In this document: in pieces, positions 38,543 to 47,844 of the stretch
Layout: the number at the start of each line of letters is the position of its first letter
Numbering within the stretch: the first letter of the stretch is position 1
Assembly (NCBI RefSeq): GCF_005886805.2
Contig: NZ_CP045429.1
Location: forward strand, 4,000,501 to 4,064,500
Source: Pseudoalteromonas rubra
Lineage (GTDB): Bacteria; Pseudomonadota; Gammaproteobacteria; Enterobacterales; Alteromonadaceae
Direction: 5' to 3'
Length of the DNA: 64,000 bases
The notes under the pieces: generated by a model
Seen by the model: the letters and a program-made list of their open reading frames with translations, nothing else
Databases searched by the model: none
What the model was told of the DNA's origin: nothing
Made by a program: the position numbers and the translations under genes

Positions 38543-39150
38543 AAGAGCTACTTAATTTCAAAAAGTTTTTGTCGGAGTTGCCTTAGCCAGAAGGCACCCT
38601 CATTATTTTCAGAGATGACATCAAATAAGTCAGTTTCCAGCCCTACTTTTCCAAGTAGGCATGGGGTGAATAGGTTGCTCATTGCTCTTCCTTCACGATT
38701 CTTAAATTCGGCTGAAATCATGCATACTGACAGTATCTATGGACCAGGCTTAACCGATAGTGGGTGTATAGCTGGGTTAATCGGTAGCCACTTTATTTCT
38801 TAATAGATACGTTGATTTCATGTATAGCTCTTTGCGCAGTTATGCACAGACAGCTGTTTGCTCCGTATATAATAAGCAATCTATCTTATTAAAGCTCTCT
38901 CAGTATTTCGCCAGACTATTTACTACTAAGCACCGAGAAAGCACAACACTTATCACTTTCATACAGCCCATACTAAGGTATGTATCACCATGATTAGCTT
39001 TACCTAGTAATAATGTTGGAAGCAGCACCTTTTTATCAGTGCTGCCATTTTACTTAGTCCGGTGTTTTAGGATAGCTACTATCAGATTAGCACCGTTTCT
39101 GAGTCAATACTCATCATAGCCCCTTACTGATATCAATACGGCTTTATATG
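38543..39150. other. Intergenic region between wzc and the wzx operon
   Basis: About 600 nt with no credible gene. It contains the likely promoter of the wzx operon. A hairpin (38747-38789, GGCT/AGCC plus ACCGA/TCGGT) and a 7-bp stem at 39022-39045 lie in it. No JUMPstart or ops element was recognised. Confidence 0.5.
39022..39045 (-). terminator. Hairpin downstream of wzc
   Basis: GCAGCAC / GTGCTGC pair over 7 bp with a 10-nt loop, about 105 nt after the wzc stop. It lacks a U-tract on the minus strand, so it is only a candidate transcript end. Confidence 0.35.
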
Positions 39151-41400
39151 TTACTTATCCGATTTATATTCGTAGTTATAGTAACCATAATAGCCGTAAG
39201 CATTGCTGGCTTTCTTGACTACACCATTAAATACAACACCCTTTACGTCAATGCCATTTTGTTCAAAGCGATTGCGCGTTAGCTCAAGCTCTTTGACATG
39301 GTTTTGACCAAATCGAGTTACAAGCAATGTTGAGCCTGCATGTGCACTTACGATAGCAGGGTCGGTAACAGCCAAAATAGGTGGTGTATCGATAATAACC
39401 AAATCATATTTTTCACTGACCAGTTCAACCAACTTCGAGAAGTTAGCATGCATTAACAGCTCAGATGGATTAGGTGGTATTTGGCCACGTGTGATTACAT
39501 CCAACCCAGGTACCTGGCTCTGCTTCGTTGCTTGTTCCAGGGTTACTCGACCAGCAAGAAAGTCACTGAGTCCATTATCCCACTGCATACCAAACTGCGT
39601 TTGCAGGTAACCTTTACGCATGTCAGCGTCAATGATTAACACTTTCTTGTTACTTTGTGCCAATACAGTCGCCAAGTTTACGGAAATAAACGATTTACCA
39701 ACGCCAGGGCTTGGACCTGAAATTGCGATAACGTTGTTCTTTGCCTCCATCATGGCAAAATGCAAGCTTGTACGAAGGCTACGAAGTGCCTCAATTGATA
39801 AGTCTGCTGGATTATCAACAGCGAGTATTGATTTAGCTTTAGCGACTTTACCCTTACGCGCTTTTGCAAAACCAGTCAGTTTAACCTGATACTCAGAATA
39901 AGGAACGCTGGCATATACCGGCAGACCCAAGGCTTCTATTTCATTGGGGTCTTCAATCCCTTTATGCATCGCTTTTTGGATAAGTACTATCGCGACAGCC
40001 AGCATTCCGCCAACTAAAGTAGCTAAAATCACAATCAACGCTTTCTTTGGCTTTACAGGCTTAGAAGTATTGACTTCAGCGCTATCAATAATCCTAACAT
40101 TACCAACTGTCCCGGCGCGCACGATGTCAAGTTCCTGCGTTTTTGCAAGTAATAACGTGTATATTTCGTTATTCACTTCAACGTCACGCGTCAATCTTAG
40201 CAGTTCTTGTTGAGTTTCAGGCAATACCTGGACCTGATCGGACAAACGTCGTTTTTGATTTTCAACGGCTTCAATCTGCTGAATAGCAGCTTGATAACTC
40301 GGGTGACTTTGTTTGAACTTACGTCCTAGTTCTAACTTTTTGAGTTCCAGCTCTTGCAGCTGAGTTTCTAGTTTAACTAACTGTTTCAGGACACCTTCTG
40401 TTTCCAAAGAGATATCAACTGACTGCTGCTTAACTTGGTAATCGTTGAAACGTTGCTCTGCGGCTTCAAGCTGCTTCTTCACCTGAGGTAATTGATATTC
40501 TAAAAACTCAAGTGACTTCTGCGCCTCGGCACTACTACGTTCAACATTGCGACGAACATATATGGATGCAACCTTGTTCAATACCGACTCGGCATATTCG
40601 GCATCTTCATTCTGTAAGTTCAGATTGATTATTCCCGAATCTTTGCCTTTTTCACCTGCACCAATTTCAGCTTGAAGATCAAGAATGGTATTCAAACGAT
40701 CTCTCTTAACCAGCAGAAACTCGGTATTTGGTCTGGCATTCAGTGTTTTGATTGTTAATGCAAACTGGCCACTTTCAACCTCTTCACCCACTTTACCTCG
40801 AAGAACGCTGGTGCCGTCCTCACTGAGCAGTTCAAAAGTATCTGTGTCAACAACACGCAACGTAAACTCTGTATCAATCGCAGCTCTGGGCACTTTGAAC
40901 TTAAAGATATCTATTTGTTCACCACCCCAAGCGTAGCTTTCAGCACCAAAACTTGGTTCAGCTAGTTCATTCGAACTCGTCGGTGTAAACTTTCTAAACG
41001 AACGTCCACCTATCACAGGGAAGAGTTTTGGTTCAACGACGACATCTAACTTGAGGCTATCAACAGCTTCACCAATAATACTCCGCGACTTCAACAGCTC
41101 TATCTCTGTCACCGCTGCTGATGTTGTTTCAAACATCCCACCTAACTCATCGAATCCAGGAACGGCTCCGCCTTTTTCCTCGACCTGGATCATCGCTGTG
41201 GCCTGATAAACAGGAGTGCTAAAAACAGCAACAGCGATACCAATGAGCATACAAATTGTGGTAATCACAACTATGAAGAACTTGCGATCCAGCAAGGCAC
41301 CAAAAATCGATATTAAGTCAATATCTTGTGTCTGTTGCCCAGCTTGGTTTTGCTGCGCACCACTTAATAGGTTGGATTGAGCATTCATCGACTCTTTCAT
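39151..41400 (-). CDS. wzc: Polysaccharide co-polymerase and tyrosine autokinase Wzc
   Basis: The protein is 749 residues. A first membrane helix (about 35-58) is followed by a large periplasmic Wzz-type domain with coiled coil (about 290-390), a second helix (about 455-475), and a cytoplasmic BY-kinase. The kinase has Walker A GPSPGVGKS near 560, Walker A' (VLIIDADMRKG), Walker B (LVIIDTPP) and a C-terminal Tyr cluster (NAYGYYGYYNYEY). Wzc controls polymer length and export with Wza, and is dephosphorylated by Wzb. It starts 2 nt after wzb. An ATG at 41388 is an alternative start. Confidence 0.95.
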   Translation of the reverse strand: MKESMNAQSNLLSGAQQNQAGQQTQDIDLISIFGALLDRKFFIVVITTICMLIGIAVAVFSTPVYQATAMIQVEEKGGAVPGFDELGGMFETTSAAVTEIELLKSRSIIGEAVDSLKLDVVVEPKLFPVIGGRSFRKFTPTSSNELAEPSFGAESYAWGGEQIDIFKFKVPRAAIDTEFTLRVVDTDTFELLSEDGTSVLRGKVGEEVESGQFALTIKTLNARPNTEFLLVKRDRLNTILDLQAEIGAGEKGKDSGIINLNLQNEDAEYAESVLNKVASIYVRRNVERSSAEAQKSLEFLEYQLPQVKKQLEAAEQRFNDYQVKQQSVDISLETEGVLKQLVKLETQLQELELKKLELGRKFKQSHPSYQAAIQQIEAVENQKRRLSDQVQVLPETQQELLRLTRDVEVNNEIYTLLLAKTQELDIVRAGTVGNVRIIDSAEVNTSKPVKPKKALIVILATLVGGMLAVAIVLIQKAMHKGIEDPNEIEALGLPVYASVPYSEYQVKLTGFAKARKGKVAKAKSILAVDNPADLSIEALRSLRTSLHFAMMEAKNNVIAISGPSPGVGKSFISVNLATVLAQSNKKVLIIDADMRKGYLQTQFGMQWDNGLSDFLAGRVTLEQATKQSQVPGLDVITRGQIPPNPSELLMHANFSKLVELVSEKYDLVIIDTPPILAVTDPAIVSAHAGSTLLVTRFGQNHVKELELTRNRFEQNGIDVKGVVFNGVVKKASNAYGYYGYYNYEYKSDK

Positions 41401-41402
41401 CC

Positions 41403-41837
41403 TTATAAATACTTATGCCAAGCACTGCACGCGCTATTGATTAACTCGTATACATGTTCAAATGCTTCTTGGCTTTGTCGGTAAGGATCCGGAATTTCTT
41501 TATCACCTAACCACTTCCCTAAAAGAAAAGTCTTACCACGAGCTTGTGGATACCTTGAACACAAATCTTCCAAGTGACGCTGCTCCATCACTAATATAAC
41601 GCTATTTTGAGACACCAATGAGGTGCTGATTTGACGTCCTCTATGCTCTGACATATCAATGCCATGCTGTGATGCTAGCTGTTGAGCAAGTTGATCCGCA
41701 GGCTTATCAACTAATGCTGTCAAACCCGCAGAAGACACCTCTATCGCTCGTTCAGAGAGTTTGCTTTTTAATACATATTCAGCGGTGGGGCTACGACAAA
41801 TATTGCCCGCACACACGATCAAAACACTATCAAACAT
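41403..41837 (-). CDS. wzb: Low-molecular-weight protein tyrosine phosphatase Wzb
   Basis: A 144-residue cysteine phosphatase with the P-loop CAGNICR (C9 to R15) followed by SPTA, and the general-acid Asp in the PDPYRQ motif near residue 117. It dephosphorylates Wzc to allow the cycling needed for capsule assembly. It lies between wza and wzc in the usual order. Confidence 0.95.
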   Translation of the reverse strand: MFDSVLIVCAGNICRSPTAEYVLKSKLSERAIEVSSAGLTALVDKPADQLAQQLASQHGIDMSEHRGRQISTSLVSQNSVILVMEQRHLEDLCSRYPQARGKTFLLGKWLGDKEIPDPYRQSQEAFEHVYELINSACSAWHKYL

Positions 41838-41848
41838 GAAATTTCACA

Positions 41849-42970
41849 CTATTGATTGTCGATGTCTTGAAGCGCATCCACTGTGGCAAGTGAAGGCAAC
41901 AAGAGACTGATAACTTTGTTCCAGCGTGCAAGAGGTGCGCTAGTCACATAAACGATGTCTTGAGGCTCGAGCTCAAACTGCTCGGCAAGCACCAAAGACG
42001 CTATATTTCTCGCATGCAGTTGGTATACATCAGCAATCACTCCATCTTTCTCGAAGTCTCGCTTACGCAGGACAAATACCCCATTTGCATCTGCTGTCCG
42101 TTCATTAACGCCACCGACTTCACTTAAGGCCTCAGCCAAGCTCAAACCATAGCGGTTAATACCAATTTTACCGGCTTTTGTTACATCCCCCAATACGTAA
42201 ACATTTTGCTTGTCATTACGACTGACATGTATCACGTCACCATGCTTTAATAGGCGGTTTTGAGAGATGTCGCCCTCTGAATAAAATCGTTCAAGACTGA
42301 TTCGTTCAGATTTCTCACCTCGAGTAAATGTGACATGATCCCAATTGGCAGAATCTGTAAGCCCTCCGGCCTGATTAACAGCATCCAGCAAAGTTAGTGG
42401 AGTTTCGGTAATTGGAAATACGTTAGGTTTATTAACTTCACCAGTGACATAAACTCTTTGACTCTTAAAACCAACGACTTTTACATCAATTTGTGGATCT
42501 TCAATAACGCGACTTAATCTTTGTACTAAATCAGCACGTAACTCAGTCACGGTTCGACCTGCTGCAGGTATTTCCGGAGCATAAGCAAAGGTTACCGTAC
42601 CATCCGCTTGGACACGGAAACCATCAAACTCGGCGGTACGCTGAACCGCAGCTGGGATAGTTAATTCAGGGTGGTCCCAAACGCCAATTGTGAGTACATC
42701 ACCTACACCTAATCGATATTCAAAATCAGAAACGTCGATGCCACCAATACTCGGTATGGCAGCTTCTTTCTGTTGAGTCTGATAGCGTTTTGAATCCTGG
42801 ATGAGTTGAGCATCAATTAAGTGAATGTTGATGTTTTCAAGGTCGCTTTGCAGACTGGCAGTCTGCTCACTTGAGTCTATTCCTTCAAAATGGCCGCCGG
42901 GAACAATCGAGCAGCCAGTCATTGCAAGAAATACAGTAGAAGCAATGATAGTTTTACAGCTTAGCGCCAT
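41849..42970 (-). CDS. wza: Outer-membrane polysaccharide export lipoprotein Wza
   Basis: Wza forms the octameric outer-membrane channel for capsule export. The 373-residue protein has a lipoprotein signal with the lipobox around LAMTGC (Cys about residue 20), a polysaccharide-export domain (YRLGVGDVLTIGVWDHPEL) and SLBB repeats (VYVTGEVNKPNVFPI and VYVLGDVTKAGKIGI), with a C-terminal amphipathic helix. The start at 42970 follows GGGA. It heads the wza-wzb-wzc operon. Confidence 0.95.
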   Translation of the reverse strand: MALSCKTIIASTVFLAMTGCSIVPGGHFEGIDSSEQTASLQSDLENINIHLIDAQLIQDSKRYQTQQKEAAIPSIGGIDVSDFEYRLGVGDVLTIGVWDHPELTIPAAVQRTAEFDGFRVQADGTVTFAYAPEIPAAGRTVTELRADLVQRLSRVIEDPQIDVKVVGFKSQRVYVTGEVNKPNVFPITETPLTLLDAVNQAGGLTDSANWDHVTFTRGEKSERISLERFYSEGDISQNRLLKHGDVIHVSRNDKQNVYVLGDVTKAGKIGINRYGLSLAEALSEVGGVNERTADANGVFVLRKRDFEKDGVIADVYQLHARNIASLVLAEQFELEPQDIVYVTSAPLARWNKVISLLLPSLATVDALQDIDNQ

Positions 42971-43802
42971 TATTTTTTCCCAAAATATAGTTTTTTCTTT
43001 CAGTTTTTAATGGTGTAATATTTCGCATCACCAATTAAAGCATGCGCGATTGTTAATCGCAAGTGACAAATCAGCCAGAGCCTAGGTGTTACTTCTTATA
43101 AAGCCTGACTGGTTCCTGCTATTTTTATGTCTCAATACATATAAACTTCCGACACATCAAGCAAGGTCAATGCAAAACATTTCTTAGTATCCAAAATCAG
43201 CCCAAAATCTGGATTATCATAGACCTGAAATATTACCATATCGAGACTTATTTGCACGCATCAGTCTGTTACTCCCTTTAAAAGTAATGCCGAGGCTATC
43301 GGATGAATCAGTCAATACCCACTTTGAGCAAAAAAGACTAAAACCCTGTGACAAAACACCGCTATGGCAAAATTTCCCGAAGCCTACACTTTTTTAAGCA
43401 AAAATAAATATGCATAAAGAACTAATCCTCCTAAAAAAGCGCCGAGACTAGTTCAGAAAACACAATAATAAAGCGCATTCTCATTTCAGATGCTTTGGCT
43501 CACCCACTCAACAAAGAAACAGAACTTACGCACCGGCCTCATAAAGCTTCCTCCTAACAAAACCAATGTCTAATTTTGCAAGATGGTTAGTGTGTCTACT
43601 TGTCGTTTAAACTATGCAATACCATGGACTTTTTAGTTCTACGGCTGTGTGAAAAATGGTTGAGCAGATAGGACTGAAAGATAACGTACTCTGATTTCCA
43701 AGATCCTTTTTTCTCTATATCTTTGATTAAAAAATAAATAGAGAGAATTGCTGCCTTCCATGCACAACTCCCTGAACAAGGGAGCCAAAGTAACGAGGTG
43801 GT

Positions 43803-43872
43803 ATTATACTTTTTTTATCACGTGAGTCTAGCTCTCCCAGTGCAGAGAAGACATCGTCTACATCCCATAACA
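43803..43872. repeat. Dispersed repeat, copy 1
   Basis: It shares ATTATAC, a T-rich stretch, an exact 15-nt block GTGAGTCTAGCTCTC (43822-43836) and CATAACA in the same order as 51834-51899. Both copies lie in gene-poor DNA flanking the nonulosonic acid operon. It may be a remnant of a mobile element. Confidence 0.55.
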
Positions 43873-44308
43873 GAACCAGCCTAGACCAATTAAAGTGCGG
43901 TATTCTCGTTCCACTCATAGCTGAGTTAAAAGCACAAAATTTAGAGCGGGGTGTCGAAATAGTAAATGCCACAGACAGCCACTAACTGCAAACAGGTTAA
44001 GCACCTGGGAATACAAGGTGTAACCCGGAGAAAGCCAGTGAAGTAGCAAATTGAGGACCTAAAACACTTGCCGCCTTCCCAGCTACTTTTGGTCCGCCCA
44101 TAATACAGTTCAGCGGACACAGGTGCTCACAGCTCAGTTCAAACAGGTTTACCGATGACAAGTATCCACATATAGGTGTAAATACTGTGAGAAAGTAAAG
44201 GGTAGAAGCTAATTAAGTTGGCAACGCGTTTTCTAATCAGGTATTTCTGGCGGAAACTCGTTAGACAAGCGCCATCGAGCTATATACACCTCGTTCACCC
44301 TAAGTACA

Positions 44309-44354
44309 CCTCACTGACCGACATATGATGAGACATCGACGTCGGTCAGTGAGG
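44309..44354 (-). terminator. Strong inverted repeat after the nonulosonic acid operon
   Basis: CCTCACTGACCGAC and GTCGGTCAGTGAGG pair perfectly over 14 bp. The 18-nt loop can itself form GATG/CATC. It starts 7 nt beyond the stop at 44362, so it is probably the end of the operon transcript even though no U-tract follows. Confidence 0.65.
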
Positions 44355-44361
44355 CGAGTAT

Positions 44362-45066
44362 TCAGCAGACTTTATCCGCTCGATGCTTCAGTACCGTAGC
44401 TGCGATCAAAAAATCGATTTCTGTATCAATGTCAATAGAACTTTCATTAGACATTATATAGGGGTAGTAATCTTGCTCTAGGAAGAGTTTACCTGATCTT
44501 TCGAATTCAATCTTATCAACTAAATAAATAGCTCCGTTTAGCTGATAATAAGGATCCAAATCCTGAGCCCTGGTGTTAGTCAATCCAGATATAAACTGCT
44601 TAAAGTCATGTTCTTCTTTTAAGCGCGTGCTCCACAAAGGAGAGTGTGCACACTCAGTCATAGAAACAACGCCTTTGGCATTTTTCTCAATATATAGCTC
44701 TATCGCTGAGTCAATGTCCTCTGCCGCTCTCAGTGGAGTAGTTGGCTGTAACAGGCAAATTACATCAAATTCAATCTCACACTCTTTGGCAAACTCGACA
44801 GCATGCTTTATTACATCCAATGAAGAAGCTGTATCGCTTGCCAACTCCGCAGGCCTGGCTAAGGGTGTAACTTGCTCATAAGATGAAGCAATCTCTAGCA
44901 CCTTTGGACAGTCTGACGTCGCCAAAGTATGTGAAATATATTTGGCTTCCTTAATCGCTTCAAACGTATGGGCAACTAAAGGGAGCCCACCTAATTCCTT
45001 GATATTCTTTTGCGGAAGCCTTTTGCTACCAGCCCTTGCAGGTACAATCGCCAATACTTTTAGCAT
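44362..45066 (-). CDS. legF: CMP-nonulosonate cytidylyltransferase (NeuA/LegF type)
   Basis: This enzyme activates a nonulosonic acid with CTP to the CMP-sugar. The 234-residue protein has the signature AIVPARAGSKRLPQKN at about 6-21, LLQPTTPLR and a Mg-binding region with SIDIDTEIDF. It is the last gene of the operon, 2 nt after the CBS-nucleotidyltransferase gene. Preference for legionaminate rather than neuraminate is inferred from the legB and legC homologues in the same operon. Confidence 0.88.
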   Translation of the reverse strand: MLKVLAIVPARAGSKRLPQKNIKELGGLPLVAHTFEAIKEAKYISHTLATSDCPKVLEIASSYEQVTPLARPAELASDTASSLDVIKHAVEFAKECEIEFDVICLLQPTTPLRAAEDIDSAIELYIEKNAKGVVSMTECAHSPLWSTRLKEEHDFKQFISGLTNTRAQDLDPYYQLNGAIYLVDKIEFERSGKLFLEQDYYPYIMSNESSIDIDTEIDFLIAATVLKHRADKVC

Positions 45067-45068
45067 GT

Positions 45069-46127
45069 TCAGAACAACCCTAAATCGTGAATGTCAATTT
45101 GCGCTCGTTTAAAGTCATCATGCCTGCCAATATCTAACCAATATTCATGGATCGGAAACTTAAGTACTCTACAGTCTTCGTCTTTCTTTCTCTGAAACAA
45201 AGATGGCATATCCAGATACTCACTTTTACCGAGAGAGCGAATAATCTCAGGTGAGATCACATAGATACCTGCATTAACAAAATACCGATACGTTGGCTTT
45301 TCGACGATATCAGAGATGACATGCCCTTCCCCTTCAATCACACCAAAAGGCACCTTGATCTCATAATCTCTAACACACATAGTTGCATCAGAATCCTGAG
45401 ACTCATGAAACTCCAGAACTTTTGTAAAGTTCACGTTTGTCAGAATATCGCCATTTATCATTATCAGGGGTTTATTTGGCAAACTGTCTGGTAATAGAGA
45501 AAGCGCGCCCGCAGTGCCAAGAGGCTCTTCTTCATGAACATAAGTGATGTTAACCCCAAACGCTTCGCCATTTCCGAAGTATTCAGTAATTACTTCAGGC
45601 AAATAATGGGTTGAAATATAAAAATTATTAAAGCCAAAAGATTTAAAATGTCGGATCAAGGTTTCCAGCATTGGCTTGTCACCGACTTTCAACATGGGTT
45701 TTGGACAATTATCAGTTAAAGGTCGTAATCTCGTTCCAAAACCACCGGCCATAATAAAGATCGGATTATCTTTTTTCTCGACCTCTAATGCCTCATGCAG
45801 GGTTTTCAATCCAACCAGACTGCCGCTGCCATCGACGATAGGAATAGATAGGCTGCTATGAGCACGCATTATCTCTTTCAGCTCAGCCGAAGTTTTGCGT
45901 TCAGACGCTACGATCGGTGATGAATTCATCACTTTCTCGACTTTATCTGACAAATCAACCCCTGACAGTATCCCTCGACGAATATCGCCATCCGTTACTA
46001 TTCCTGCCAGCTTATCACCATCAGTGACAACCAACGCGACCCGAAGCGCTTCCCGGTCAATAACTTCCATGGCATCTCTGATGCTAGTCTCTGGCGAGAT
46101 TAATAATTTTTTCCATTTGCTTGTCAT
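45069..46127 (-). CDS. ptmE: CBS-domain nucleotidyltransferase (PtmE-like)
   Basis: The 352-residue protein has two CBS motifs at about 10-56 and 70-115, then a sugar-1-phosphate nucleotidyltransferase domain with AGGFGTRLRPLT at about 127-138 and the ligand patch KPMLKVGDKP. In Campylobacter jejuni, PtmE with this layout makes GDP-glucosamine for legionaminic acid. Here it overlaps the acetyltransferase stop by 4 nt (ATGA). The nucleotide used here is not evident from sequence. The PtmA and PtmF partners are not in the window. Confidence 0.82.
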   Translation of the reverse strand: MTSKWKKLLISPETSIRDAMEVIDREALRVALVVTDGDKLAGIVTDGDIRRGILSGVDLSDKVEKVMNSSPIVASERKTSAELKEIMRAHSSLSIPIVDGSGSLVGLKTLHEALEVEKKDNPIFIMAGGFGTRLRPLTDNCPKPMLKVGDKPMLETLIRHFKSFGFNNFYISTHYLPEVITEYFGNGEAFGVNITYVHEEEPLGTAGALSLLPDSLPNKPLIMINGDILTNVNFTKVLEFHESQDSDATMCVRDYEIKVPFGVIEGEGHVISDIVEKPTYRYFVNAGIYVISPEIIRSLGKSEYLDMPSLFQRKKDEDCRVLKFPIHEYWLDIGRHDDFKRAQIDIHDLGLF

Positions 46128-46774
46128 TTGGCACCCTGTTCTTTAACTGTTGTCTTTGTTCCATAAGCAATACAATTTTTCGCTAAACTTTTTGTCAAAG
46201 ATGCTCCAACACCAACAATAGCGCGCTCACCAATTGTAATGTTATTAATTATACTGGCTCCAGTAGCCACGTGCACACCCTGCTCAATTCGAACCTGCCC
46301 ACTCATTGTAACGCCCGGCGCGATATGGCAATGCATCCCAATAGAGCAGTCGTGATCGATTGTAGTGGACGTATTTATAATTGAGTTTTCACCAATAGCA
46401 ACACCGATACAGACCACAGCGTTTTGCATAATCTGCACCCCCTCTGCTAATTGAGCATTAGCAGAGACATTGGCACTGTTAGCGATCACTTGTGCAAATT
46501 GATAACCATCATCTTTGAAGCGCTGATATATTTTCTGCCTCAATGATTTATAGGGCATCGCTCCAATGGCATTGACGAGCTCCACTTCATGCTTATCATA
46601 TTTCAGAACATCGTCGTCGCCGGTATGATGCGTAAACTCGGCTAATCGCTTCAAACTTGGTGAAAGCTCTGGTGCAACTACAGCCAAAATCTGTCGGTTT
46701 TGCTGGAGCAAGATTTCCGCTAAGCCAGCAGCATGACCTCCCCCACCGATCAAGACTACTGGTGATTTATTCAT
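46124..46774 (-). CDS. Sugar O/N-acetyltransferase (NeuD/PglD/LegH type)
   Basis: The 216-residue protein has an N-terminal Rossmann-like domain (VVLIGGGGHAAGLAEIL) and a C-terminal left-handed beta helix of hexapeptide repeats, with the catalytic His in the TTIDHDC segment. This is the NeuD/PglD layout. In a legionaminic pathway the step is N-acetylation of the 4-amino sugar made by the aminotransferase (LegH). O-acetylation of the nonulosonic acid is the alternative. It overlaps the synthase gene by 8 nt. Confidence 0.82.
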   Translation of the reverse strand: MNKSPVVLIGGGGHAAGLAEILLQQNRQILAVVAPELSPSLKRLAEFTHHTGDDDVLKYDKHEVELVNAIGAMPYKSLRQKIYQRFKDDGYQFAQVIANSANVSANAQLAEGVQIMQNAVVCIGVAIGENSIINTSTTIDHDCSIGMHCHIAPGVTMSGQVRIEQGVHVATGASIINNITIGERAIVGVGASLTKSLAKNCIAYGTKTTVKEQGAK

Positions 46775-47837
46775 CTAGTAATTGACCGACTTGATAATCT
46801 TGGGAAGCCTCAGTATTGAGCACTTTCCAATATAGTGAAGGTGGCATGCCATCACCCGGGCGCTTAACCACAACATGTGACTTAGTAATCACTTCGCCGG
46901 CTTTTAATGCTTGTGCCACGATCAAGCTCTTTCTGGCTACTTCTTTATTTTTAACTTCGAGCGGACGAGGCCCTTTGATACCATCACCTAATACTCTCTC
47001 AGCGATGCGAATACCCTCAACCATCGCTTTAAGCTCAACAGGATCCAAAGATGCTTTATGATCCGGACCTGGCAGAGACTTGTCTGTCGTGAAGTGCTTT
47101 TCAATCAATACCGCGCCTTTTGCTACAGCAGAGATAGGCACAACAATACCCTCACTATGATCTGAGTAGCCAACTGAGAGCTTAAACGCGTCTTTCATTG
47201 TATCCATGGCATTTAGATTGATATCGTCATAAGGTGCCGGATATTCTGTTGTGCAATGCAACAAGGTCACTTTTTCTTTAAGCAGTGCTTTACCTTCCTC
47301 AGAGTAATAAGCTTCTAGCAACAGCTCATCAGTTGGATCCCCTTCAGGGTGTAAATAACCGAATGCAATAACAGATAATACGTAATCAATATCACTCAGA
47401 GTGGCCATACCTGTAGAAACAATTAAATCACACCCGGTTCTGGCATGCTCTAACACCAGTGGTGCGTTAGTTATCTCTCCGGAAGGTAACTTCAGTCTCG
47501 TGATCCCCAAATCATTAACTAAGAAATCAAGGCTCTCGGAATCGAACGCGGTTGATAAAAACTCAATCCCTAACTCCTGGCAATATTTAACCAGCTTGTG
47601 ATGCGTTTCGTAACTCAGCTCTAATCGCTTAAGCATACTAAATTGAGACTCTTGCTGCCCCGTATTCGCAACTTGATAATCAGCTTGCTTCGCTGATTCC
47701 GTTACCAAGTTTTTAGCTTTGAAGGTTTGGAATTTAACAATATCTGCACCCGCTTCGTGTGCAGCATCGACCAATTTAAAAGCCAGCTCATCACTACCGT
47801 TGTGATTAACGCCAGCTTCGGCAATTATTAATGTCAT
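46767..47837 (-). CDS. legI: Nonulosonic acid synthase (NeuB/LegI type)
   Basis: This enzyme condenses phosphoenolpyruvate with a 6-carbon amino sugar to the nine-carbon acid. The 356-residue protein has the TIM barrel (AEAGVNHNGS at about 6-15, KFQTFKA, LKLPSGEITN, STGMATLSDI, HCTTEYP, GYSDHSEG, EKHFTTDKSLPGPDHKASL) and a C-terminal SAF antifreeze-like domain (about 295-350). Metal-binding His and catalytic residues are all present. It is 7 nt after the 2-epimerase gene. Confidence 0.93.
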   Translation of the reverse strand: MTLIIAEAGVNHNGSDELAFKLVDAAHEAGADIVKFQTFKAKNLVTESAKQADYQVANTGQQESQFSMLKRLELSYETHHKLVKYCQELGIEFLSTAFDSESLDFLVNDLGITRLKLPSGEITNAPLVLEHARTGCDLIVSTGMATLSDIDYVLSVIAFGYLHPEGDPTDELLLEAYYSEEGKALLKEKVTLLHCTTEYPAPYDDINLNAMDTMKDAFKLSVGYSDHSEGIVVPISAVAKGAVLIEKHFTTDKSLPGPDHKASLDPVELKAMVEGIRIAERVLGDGIKGPRPLEVKNKEVARKSLIVAQALKAGEVITKSHVVVKRPGDGMPPSLYWKVLNTEASQDYQVGQLLDE

Positions 47838-47844
47838 AGTACTC

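Larger units (their letters stand above)
42971..44361. other. Long gene-poor region upstream of wza
   Basis: About 1.4 kb with no gene I can support. An 81-codon frame at 43727-43972 (minus) has no ribosome site or recognisable product and may be a remnant. It contains repeat unit 43803-43872 and the strong inverted repeat at 44309-44354. The wza promoter should be near 42990-43150. No JUMPstart/ops sequence was found. Confidence 0.5.

Noticed and set aside
38615..38803. 62-codon plus-strand frame between wzx and wzc
   Set aside because: No ribosome site and no recognisable product; it spans a hairpin in an intergenic region.
42971..43200. Search for JUMPstart/ops (RfaH) element upstream of the polysaccharide operons
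   Set aside because: No GGCGGTAGC-like sequence was found in the right orientation upstream of wza, wzx, legB or rmlB.
43727..43972. 81-codon open frame on the minus strand upstream of wza
   Set aside because: It has no ribosome site or familiar motif and runs through the dispersed repeat. It may be a remnant but I cannot support a gene.
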